From positions 1-5,038 of the forward strand of contig JACQJN010000079.1 of assembly GCA_016205085.1 (NCBI GenBank): a stretch of 5,038 nucleotides of DNA, given 5' to 3'. Under the pieces are notes generated by a model. That model worked only from the letters and a program-made list of their open reading frames with translations, was not told the DNA's origin and ran no database searches. The number at the start of each line of letters is the position of its first letter. Positions within the stretch are counted from its first letter, which is position 1. A program made the position numbers and the translations under genes. Positions 1 through 5,038 of this stretch are shown one piece after another. Source of the stretch: Elusimicrobiota bacterium (lineage in GTDB: Bacteria; Elusimicrobiota; Elusimicrobia; JACQJN01).

Positions 1-12
1 CATTACCACCCT
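1..12 (-). promoter_or_regulatory. Possible ribosome-binding site and ATG of the next operon gene
   Basis: The minus strand reads AGGGTGGTAATG to the window end, with AGGG five bases before an ATG at 3-1. It lies 29 bases after the TonB-like stop. No hairpin with a T-run is seen in positions 1-32, so read-through into another gene is plausible. Only the start codon is inside the window. Confidence 0.4.
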
Positions 13-32
13 ATCACGCTGTTCACACGTCT

Positions 33-1112
33 CTATTCAAGCACAAACCTAAATGTGATCACTCCCCACTCTTTTTCCGACTCCGAAGGAGCAAATACCC
101 ACTTCTTGAGAGCCTCCATTACCAGACGATCCAAAATCCCATAGCCGGAACTCTTCTCCACGCGCATATTGGGTAAAACCTTTCCATCCCGGGAAACGAA
201 AAAACGAACGGAGACAGCCGCCTCCAAAATTCCCTGATCCTTGGCCCATTTAGGGTAGGGTGGAACATAGGCCCGAAGCACTTTACGCTGGGAGAGCGGA
301 CCCACAATCTCCACCGCCTTGGAGGGAGAGTTCTCTCCCAAAACCTCCTGCCTCTTAGGAAGGGTTGGTGGAAGATTGGGTTCAATCTTAGGCCGCGGAG
401 CTCCTATCGGCCCGGCAGGACCGCCTCCCTGCAACTGGAGGGAGGGCGCTGAAAACATCTCCGCGAATTTCCCCAATCCCGAAGACTTTCCCGACTTGGC
501 TTCGCCGGAAGCTTCGGGCTGCAAGGGAGTAGCGCCCACAGGCCTTGTCCTCTGCTGAGCCACGAAAGCCTTCACATCCTGGATATTCTGCGGCTTAAAA
601 GCAGGCAACCCCGCATTTTCCAAAGTCAAATCAGGAGGCAGTGTAGGCGCACGGCGAGACCCCACCTCTTCCAGTTGAAGAGAGGCCGCCATGGGGACTT
701 GGGTGTTCCGGGCGGTCAAATCCTTAGCCGCCGCCTCCGCCAAAGCCAGGCTTTTTTTAGACAGAGACATCTGCAAGTCGGACCGAGACTCCAATTTTCC
801 CATCTTCTCTTCCAGGCGATCCGGTATCTTGATCTCCCGGCGGGCCTCAGGAATTTTCACCTCCATCTGGCGGGCCACAGGAATCTGAGGCAGAGCCATC
901 TTCAAGAAATTCCAGGTGCTGGGAGGTTCGGGACGTCCTGCCGGAACCGGGATGGGCGCCTGGGGCTTGATCGGAATCAAAAGATCCACATCCGAAATCA
1001 CCGTGGTGGATGTCTTGGGAGCCATGGCCACCAAATAAATATAAAATCCCAACAGACCTCCATGCAATCCTACCGACAATCCAAGAGAAACGTTCAGCGT
1101 CCGATCCATCAT
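33..1112 (-). CDS. tonB: TonB-family energy transducer with long periplasmic linker
   Basis: A 359-residue inner-membrane-anchored periplasmic protein. Residues about 8-30 form the single membrane helix; Ser13 and His17 (SVGLH) keep the SxxxH spacing of E. coli TonB Ser16/His20, the pair needed to respond to ExbB-ExbD. A linker of about 240 residues follows: Pro-rich at 45-65, a charged, probably helical part at about 80-135, then Pro/Gly-rich at 155-260. Residues about 275-359 are a TonB C-terminal domain: YVPPYPKWAKDQGI, then RFFVSRDGKVLP, then KSSGYGILDRLVMEALKKWVFAP, then the final beta strand ITFRFVLE. It would carry force from the motor across the periplasm. E. coli TonB has 239 residues, so this linker is long. 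It overlaps the second exbD by 4 bp. No TonB-dependent receptor is present, so the outer-membrane partner is unknown; a TolA-like role is also possible. Confidence 0.9.
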   Translation of the reverse strand: MMDRTLNVSLGLSVGLHGGLLGFYIYLVAMAPKTSTTVISDVDLLIPIKPQAPIPVPAGRPEPPSTWNFLKMALPQIPVARQMEVKIPEARREIKIPDRLEEKMGKLESRSDLQMSLSKKSLALAEAAAKDLTARNTQVPMAASLQLEEVGSRRAPTLPPDLTLENAGLPAFKPQNIQDVKAFVAQQRTRPVGATPLQPEASGEAKSGKSSGLGKFAEMFSAPSLQLQGGGPAGPIGAPRPKIEPNLPPTLPKRQEVLGENSPSKAVEIVGPLSQRKVLRAYVPPYPKWAKDQGILEAAVSVRFFVSRDGKVLPNMRVEKSSGYGILDRLVMEALKKWVFAPSESEKEWGVITFRFVLE

Positions 1113-1522
1113 TCTCTCTTCTTCTCCGTGGCAACCGTCAAAGATTTCGCCCCGGCCTCTTTTGCCTGGTACATCAACTCTATCAAAAGCCCATGCAGAG
1201 CATCCTGGTCCGCCTTGAACACCACATATTTATCCTGGCTCTGTGAAATTCTGTATTGAAGCTCCCGGGTAAGCTCCTGCTTATCTTTTACCTCTTTTTC
1301 TCCCACCGCCATCTTGCCCTCAGCCGAGATGCTCACCACAATTTTATCCTTCTCCTCCCCCTCTTGGGTATGGGCCTTGGGCAGGTTCACCTTGAACATA
1401 GGATCACTAAACATAGGCGCCGTCACCATAAAGATGATCACCAAAACCAAACAGACGTCCACCAGCGGCGTCACGTTGATCCCTACGATCGGCGCTTCGT
1501 CTTCTCCGCTACTTACTTGCAT
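1109..1522 (-). CDS. exbD: ExbD/TolR family protein, second paralogue
   Basis: A 137-residue ExbD/TolR-family protein. It starts MQVSSGEDEAPIVG, then has the same INVTPLVDVCLVLVIIFM membrane helix as its neighbour, with the proton-binding Asp22. The periplasmic part (about 40-137) is its own: more charged (HTQEGEEKDK), ending ALHGLLIELMYQAKEAGAKSLTVATEKKRE, and only loosely like the first paralogue. It follows that gene after 12 bases with no evident Shine-Dalgarno, and its TGA overlaps the TonB-like ATG (ATGA, 4 bp). Two ExbD/TolR genes with one ExbB/TolQ gene are known from Xanthomonas (exbD1, exbD2) and the Myxococcus AglR/Q/S motor. A mixed ExbD dimer in one ExbB pentamer is possible (inference). 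Confidence 0.93.
   Translation of the reverse strand: MQVSSGEDEAPIVGINVTPLVDVCLVLVIIFMVTAPMFSDPMFKVNLPKAHTQEGEEKDKIVVSISAEGKMAVGEKEVKDKQELTRELQYRISQSQDKYVVFKADQDALHGLLIELMYQAKEAGAKSLTVATEKKRE
1113..1127 (-). promoter_or_regulatory. Purine-rich ribosome-binding tract before the TonB-like gene
   Basis: The minus strand reads GGAGAAGAAGAGAGA directly before ATG 1112, inside the end of the second exbD. GGAG is about 11 bases from the ATG, a little far, with weaker GA-rich matches nearer. Together with the ATGA overlap it points to coupled translation from ATG 1112; the adjoining ATG at 1109 cannot be excluded. Confidence 0.5.
1426..1474 (-). repeat. 49-bp direct repeat, copy in second exbD
   Basis: Partner of 1846-1894, identical over 49 bases. 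The only mismatch up to 1479 is a synonymous change in the Asn codon (AAC here, AAT in the other copy). The flanking periplasmic coding regions show no comparable DNA match. Confidence 0.95.
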
Positions 1523-1534
1523 AAAAGTTTCAAG

Positions 1535-1942
<408 letters not shown>

Positions 1943-1944
1943 AC

Positions 1945-2334
1945 TCAATCCTTTTTTCGGCGTTCGGCTCGATTCAATGCCAATTCAATCCTTCGGTTTA
2001 ATTCATCCAAATTTACGGGTTTAAACATATAGTCCACAGAACCCATCTCCATGGAATCATCCACCGTCACCTGGTCGGCCAAAGCGCTCAACTGAATCAC
2101 GGGCACATCCTTTGTGGAAGGCTGCCCCCTCACCCACCGGCACAGCTCCACCCCATTCATCCCCGGCATCATGACATCCATCAAAATTAAATCCGGAATC
2201 GTTTTGGCGAGATACTCCTGGGCCTTGCTTCCGCTTTCTGCGGTATCCACCTGATACCCTTGAGAACTAAGCCCGACCTGCAAAAGTGTTCGCAAATCCT
2301 CATCGTCGTCTACCACTAAAATGCGCTTAGCCAT
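1945..2334 (-). CDS. Single-domain CheY-like response regulator
   Basis: The 129 residues comprise one receiver domain with no DNA-binding or enzymatic output domain. The acidic pair Asp9/Asp10 (in ILVVDDDEDLR), phospho-acceptor Asp53 (LILMDVMMPGMNG), Ser83 in place of the usual Thr/Ser, Tyr102 and Lys105 (FKPVN) are all present. The spacing Asp53 to Ser83, Tyr102 and Lys105 equals that of CheY Asp57 to Thr87, Tyr106 and Lys109, so phosphorylation should work. The start overlaps the end of the HAMP gene by 8 bp and has no good Shine-Dalgarno, consistent with translational coupling. The stop lies 2 bases before exbD. Being stand-alone, it probably acts by protein binding, and the gene position suggests the target is the motor complex or the HAMP protein (inference). 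No histidine kinase is in the window. Confidence 0.95.
   Translation of the reverse strand: MAKRILVVDDDEDLRTLLQVGLSSQGYQVDTAESGSKAQEYLAKTIPDLILMDVMMPGMNGVELCRWVRGQPSTKDVPVIQLSALADQVTVDDSMEMGSVDYMFKPVNLDELNRRIELALNRAERRKKD
1949..1954 (-). promoter_or_regulatory. Shine-Dalgarno for the first exbD
   Basis: The minus strand reads AAAGGA, then TTGAGT, then ATG at 1942. The 6-base spacing favours ATG 1942 over the TTG at 1948, which lies against the motif. A second in-frame ATG at 1936 aligns with the Met-Gln start of the paralogue but is about 12 bases from the motif, so it is less likely. Confidence 0.72.
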
Positions 2335-2872
2335 TTTTAAAAAAGTGCGCCGTGACGATACTCAACTTGCTTTGAGCGTTGAGAAGCAGCTTCTGGAGGT
2401 TCTTGCCTTTAGCGGACTGGCTCTTCTCGATGTCCTTAATCGCCTCCCGAACCAACTGGTGATCTCTTGAAAGAATAAACTTCAAATTTCGCATCGTTTC
2501 ATTAAAACTGAGCACAAGGCCCTTCAACGCGTCTTTCGGCTCCGACTCAATCTCCGTGGACAGGCGCCCTTCTCTTAGATCCTTTAAACCCTTGTCCAAC
2601 TGCTTCAAGGGCCTGGCAATACGAACGGACCAGAACAGGCCGATCACGGTATTTAAAATAACCAGGACAACCAGAAGCCAAAATAAACCCATAAAAAGAT
2701 CCCACAGAAGCGTCGGGCGGTAAGGATTCTTGGCAATAAACACGAGTCCCAGAAGAATCCTTCCCACAAAAATGCTCTCCGCCGTAAGCAGGATGACCAG
2801 CGTCACCACAAACCTAAATTGCAGTTCCGGATCCACATACAAAGACTTTAACTTGTCCGTTAGTTTTACCAT
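2327..2872 (-). CDS. Small two-helix membrane protein with HAMP domain, no sensor or output domain
   Basis: A 181-residue protein. A short cytoplasmic N-terminus (1-20, including YVDPELQFRF) leads to hydrophobic helices at about 21-46 and 57-82, separated by only about ten residues, so no periplasmic ligand domain fits. Residues about 80-133 look like a HAMP linker: RIARPLKQLDKGLKDLREG, then a DALKGLVLSFNETM stretch matching the usual D-E-I-G-x-L-x-x-x-F-N-x-M helix. The remaining 50 residues are polar and helix-prone. There is no histidine kinase, chemoreceptor signalling or cyclase domain. The ATG directly follows the exbB TAG with no clear Shine-Dalgarno, and the 3' end overlaps the receiver gene by 8 bp, suggesting coupled translation. 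HAMP domains pass conformational signals between membrane helices and cytoplasmic partners; here the partner may be the channel or the receiver (inference). HAMP assignment is fairly sure, function unknown. Confidence 0.82.
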   Translation of the reverse strand: MVKLTDKLKSLYVDPELQFRFVVTLVILLTAESIFVGRILLGLVFIAKNPYRPTLLWDLFMGLFWLLVVLVILNTVIGLFWSVRIARPLKQLDKGLKDLREGRLSTEIESEPKDALKGLVLSFNETMRNLKFILSRDHQLVREAIKDIEKSQSAKGKNLQKLLLNAQSKLSIVTAHFFKNG

Positions 2873-3484
2873 CTAAGTATGCAGATACACCATGATCTTC
2901 AATGACGCCGCCTCCATGGCCGTCGAAATAGCCTTTACCTTGCGCATAAAATAGTTATAGACGATGACGGCCGGAATGGCCACCGCCAATCCCGCCGCCG
3001 TGGCCACCAAAGCCTCCGCGATGCCCTTTGCCACCACCGCCGGACCTCCCGTCCCGGAAATGGCCAAATCCTGGAAGGCCTTTATGATTCCCACCACCGT
3101 GCCAAACAGCCCTATGAAGGGAGCGGTATTCCCCAGCGTCCCCAAGACCACCAAAAACCTCTCCATCTTGAGCCTTTCCTCCAACCGTACCGCTCCCAGA
3201 AGCTCCTCCACGTCCGCCTTGGGTTTCTGGTGGTTGGCAATAGCGGTCCTGGCAACCATCGAAAGAGGGCCCTGGGTTTTTTCGCACAGGGCGAGCGCTT
3301 CTTTAAAATGCCCCTCCTCGATAAACTGTTTTATTTTGGCCAGAAAATTACCGGAATCTATATCGTTCTTTCTGAAAAAAAGCCATCGTTCTATGGCAAA
3401 TGTCACCGAGAGAATGGAGCAAAAAATGAGAATCACAAGCGTAAAACTGCTTCTTAAGATTTCCAGATAGTTCAGTTGGACCAT
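2873..3484 (-). CDS. exbB: ExbB/TolQ/MotA-family proton channel protein
   Basis: A 203-residue inner-membrane protein of the MotA/TolQ/ExbB family, whose members form a pentameric channel around an ExbD/TolR dimer and use the proton gradient to do mechanical work. The ATG at 3484 is chosen because AAGGAG lies 8 bases upstream; the longest frame starts at a TTG six bases earlier. Numbered from that TTG, hydrophobic segments lie at about 14-35, 112-136 and 157-181, the usual three-helix layout with a cytoplasmic domain between helices 1 and 2. The family core LGNTAPFIGLFGTVVGI and the helix-3 ATAAGLAVAIPAVIVYN are present. Thr131 and Thr164 are 33 residues apart, as are the pore threonines Thr148 and Thr181 of E. 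coli ExbB. The gene starts 2 bases after the OmpA-like gene, and its TAG abuts the next ATG. ExbB versus TolQ cannot be decided from sequence alone. Confidence 0.93.
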   Translation of the reverse strand: MVQLNYLEILRSSFTLVILIFCSILSVTFAIERWLFFRKNDIDSGNFLAKIKQFIEEGHFKEALALCEKTQGPLSMVARTAIANHQKPKADVEELLGAVRLEERLKMERFLVVLGTLGNTAPFIGLFGTVVGIIKAFQDLAISGTGGPAVVAKGIAEALVATAAGLAVAIPAVIVYNYFMRKVKAISTAMEAASLKIMVYLHT

Positions 3485-3486
3485 AA

Positions 3487-5038
3487 TCAATTCTCCTTGG
3501 TTGTTTTCTGTTGCGCTTTCTCGATCACGATCTCAACGCGCCGATTCTTTTGTCTGCCCTCGACCGTAGCGTTGTCCGCGATGGGCCGAGACTCTCCATA
3601 ACCCGTAGGGGTAAACCGGGAAGCATCCAATTTCCGGATCTTCGCGAAATAATTCACCACCGCCCTGGCGCGCCCCCGAGAGAGTTCCAAATTCGAAGGA
3701 AATTGGGCCGTATGGATGGGAACGTTGTCCGTATGCCCTTCCACCAGGACATGGCGGTTGGGGTATTTCTTTATCAACGACGCGGCTTCATCCAAAGTGA
3801 GAAAGGCCTCAGGACGGATCTCGGCCTTGGCGGTTTCGAAAAGCACCTCCGCCGCCAAATTGATCACGATGCCACGGGCCCCCTCCTGGACGGCCACCTC
3901 CGGCACAAGGCTGGGCACCAACTCCTCTTCCGTGGCCACGGTCAAAACAGGCTTGGAGGTATCCAGGGTCACGGCGGCAACCGGACTTTTTCCCATATTG
4001 CCCACCGCATCCTGTACATGCAGCTGCCCTGAATACTTTCCATCCGGAAAAACCATATTCTTGGAATCCATTCCTTCCCAAGCAATATCGGCGGGAGGCC
4101 GGCCCTCTCCTTTAAATTGGTGCACCACAACCCCTTTGGCATTTAAAAACTTTAAAGCCCAGTGGGATAAATCCGAGGAGTCCTGCACCGTCAAACTGAA
4201 AACGGCTCGGTTCTTGGAACTCTCGGATCTGGGAGCAAAAATGACGGGGTCCACCGCAAGGGTGAGTTCGGGAGGCGTGTTGTCCACCTTAAGAATCTGA
4301 TCCGGCAATTCAGTTCCGTTGCCCACCGCATCTTCCGCGTACAGGTTGTAGGTGTAAGCCCCATCCGGGACCACCTTGCCCGCATTGGAAGCACCATCCC
4401 ACGGCACGGAGGAAGGAAAGCTTCCCTGTCCTGAAAGCGTCTTGACCAGTTTGCTGCCTTCATTCTTGATGCTGATGGTCCACCGGCCCGCCGCGCTGGA
4501 GTCCTGATAAGAAAGCTCGAATCCCAGTTTATCCAAAAACCCATCCGCGTTCGGGGAGAAAAGAGCCGGCACCGCGCGAATCGCCACCTCGGGTCTGGCG
4601 GTATCTATGCGCATCATCTGGGCCGGAGTGGAACTCCTGTTCCCAGCCTCATCGATGACCTCAAAAAGAGTCCGGTACTGCCCATCCGGAGCCTGGCTTT
4701 TGTCATCCTTTTCCCCTCCCCATACCACCTGCTTGGGAGGTTCTCCCGGCCCCTCAAATCCGCGTACCGCTATGCCGTTTACATCGGTCACATTCAAAGC
4801 CCAGCGCTTGATTTTATTGAAAGACTTGACAGATAAGTTGATGGTCACGGAATCTTTAACTCCATCGGCATTGGGTGAAAAACTGGGAGCACTGGCCTGA
4901 GCGGATGCCTGAGGAATCTGAGCCCCCACCGTGATGGTCTGGGCAGATGTGGCGGCGGAGTTATGGGCTTTGTCCCGAACCCAAAACGTATAGGTGTAGG
5001 AACCATCCGGCATTGCTTCTTTGTTTTCGGAGCGGCCG
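3487..5038 (-). CDS. FlgD/Ig-like repeat protein with C-terminal OmpA/MotB-type peptidoglycan-binding domain (5'-truncated)
   Basis: The reading frame stays open to the right edge (upstream of the first internal Met at 5013 it reads GRSENKEA), so the N-terminus and any signal peptide are missing. Residues below count from Met 5013 (508 aa visible). Three full Ig-like units and the tail of a fourth each follow the pattern FSPNADG...W...PDGxY...AGN, as in FlgD/CHU_C-type Ig folds of secreted proteins. Residues 384-498 form an OmpA-family domain with GHTDN (426-430), a MotB-like FPSNLELS insert (438-445) and NRRVEIVIE at the end. By alignment to OmpA, Asp429 and Arg448 are the expected diaminopimelate-binding residues, so it should bind peptidoglycan in the periplasm. 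No cysteine is seen. It ends in TGA two bases before the exbB start, so it is in the operon and may act as its Pal-like or stator-like anchor (inference). Domain assignment is firm; biological role is unknown. Confidence 0.93.
   Translation of the reverse strand, partial: GRSENKEAMPDGSYTYTFWVRDKAHNSAATSAQTITVGAQIPQASAQASAPSFSPNADGVKDSVTINLSVKSFNKIKRWALNVTDVNGIAVRGFEGPGEPPKQVVWGGEKDDKSQAPDGQYRTLFEVIDEAGNRSSTPAQMMRIDTARPEVAIRAVPALFSPNADGFLDKLGFELSYQDSSAAGRWTISIKNEGSKLVKTLSGQGSFPSSVPWDGASNAGKVVPDGAYTYNLYAEDAVGNGTELPDQILKVDNTPPELTLAVDPVIFAPRSESSKNRAVFSLTVQDSSDLSHWALKFLNAKGVVVHQFKGEGRPPADIAWEGMDSKNMVFPDGKYSGQLHVQDAVGNMGKSPVAAVTLDTSKPVLTVATEEELVPSLVPEVAVQEGARGIVINLAAEVLFETAKAEIRPEAFLTLDEAASLIKKYPNRHVLVEGHTDNVPIHTAQFPSNLELSRGRARAVVNYFAKIRKLDASRFTPTGYGESRPIADNATVEGRQKNRRVEIVIEKAQQKTTKEN
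3493..3498 (-). promoter_or_regulatory. Shine-Dalgarno for exbB, decides its start
   Basis: On the minus strand this reads AAGGAG, followed by AATTGATT and then ATG at 3484. The 8-base spacing suits ATG 3484. The alternative TTG at 3490 would be only 2 bases from the motif. The site lies inside the last codons of the OmpA-like gene. Confidence 0.85.
3997..5038 (-). repeat. Tandem 107-residue (321-bp) Ig-like protein repeats
   Basis: Within the OmpA-like gene, landmark residues recur every 107 codons exactly. FSP/FAP is at 45, 152 and 259; the core Trp at 71, 178 and 285; PDG at 2, 109, 216 and 323; the Asn ending the (G/H)N pair at 18, 125, 232 and 339. Full units lie roughly at 4639-4884, 4318-4563 and 3997-4242, and a partial unit runs off the right edge. 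There are no length changes between units, although their sequences have diverged. The last unit keeps the Trp, PDG and GN but has FAPRSESS instead of FSPNADG. Confidence 0.88.

Noticed and set aside
1..32. Rho-independent terminator after the TonB-like gene
   Set aside because: No stem-loop followed by a T-run could be found on the minus strand.
675..1259. 194-codon plus-strand open frame
   Set aside because: It is antisense to the TonB-like gene and the end of exbD, low in complexity, with no ribosome-binding site or recognisable domain.
2327..2872. Chemoreceptor or histidine kinase
   Set aside because: After the HAMP region only about 50 residues remain, with no H-box, ATPase motifs or chemoreceptor hairpin.
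3716..4300. 194-codon plus-strand open frame, with similar ones at 3511-4032 and 2964-3470
   Set aside because: These are complementary shadows of the OmpA/Ig gene and exbB, whose domain matches are unambiguous.
3487..5013. A complete gene starting at the Met at 5013
   Set aside because: This Met lies inside a repeat unit (MPDGSY, equivalent to PDG in the other units) and the frame is open to the window edge, so the true start is outside.

Overview
The window is a compact, entirely minus-strand gene cluster from a diderm (Gram-negative-type) bacterium. It encodes an OmpA-type peptidoglycan-binding domain, an ExbB/TolQ proton channel, two ExbD/TolR proteins and a TonB-like protein, all of which need an outer membrane and periplasm to make sense. 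Base composition looks moderate to slightly GC-rich (judged by eye). No gene points to a named genus. FlgD/Ig-like 'FSPNxDG' repeats joined to OmpA occur in several deep-branching diderm phyla, so an uncultured lineage is plausible, but this is inference.

Layout in transcription order (right to left): (1) the 3' part of a long secreted protein, 3487-5038, running off the right edge, with exactly periodic 107-residue Ig-like repeats followed by an OmpA/MotB-type domain; (2) an ExbB/TolQ/MotA-family channel subunit, 2873-3484; (3) a small two-helix membrane protein with a HAMP domain and no sensor or output domain, 2327-2872; (4) a stand-alone CheY-like receiver, 1945-2334; (5) and (6) two ExbD/TolR paralogues, 1535-1942 and 1109-1522, sharing a 49-bp identical DNA stretch over the transmembrane segment; (7) a TonB-family protein, 33-1112. 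A possible start codon of an eighth gene lies at the left edge.

Junctions between neighbours are an 8-bp overlap, a 4-bp overlap, 0, 2, 2 and 12 bp, so the seven genes are almost certainly one translationally coupled operon. Its promoter must lie right of the window. No terminator is visible.

Working model (inference): ExbB and the two ExbD proteins form a proton-driven inner-membrane motor. The TonB-like protein carries the force across the periplasm, and the OmpA/Ig protein anchors to peptidoglycan and may act at the outer membrane or outside it. The HAMP protein and the receiver, placed between the channel gene and the exbD genes, would add signal input. One TolQ-like plus two TolR-like subunits recalls the AglR/AglQ/AglS gliding motor of Myxococcus and, more simply, Tol-Pal or exbB-exbD1-exbD2 TonB systems. 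The embedded two-component parts are the unusual element.

The start codons of exbB and the first exbD were moved from the longest-frame TTG codons to ATG codons with well-spaced Shine-Dalgarno sequences. The long plus-strand frames are shadows of these genes.
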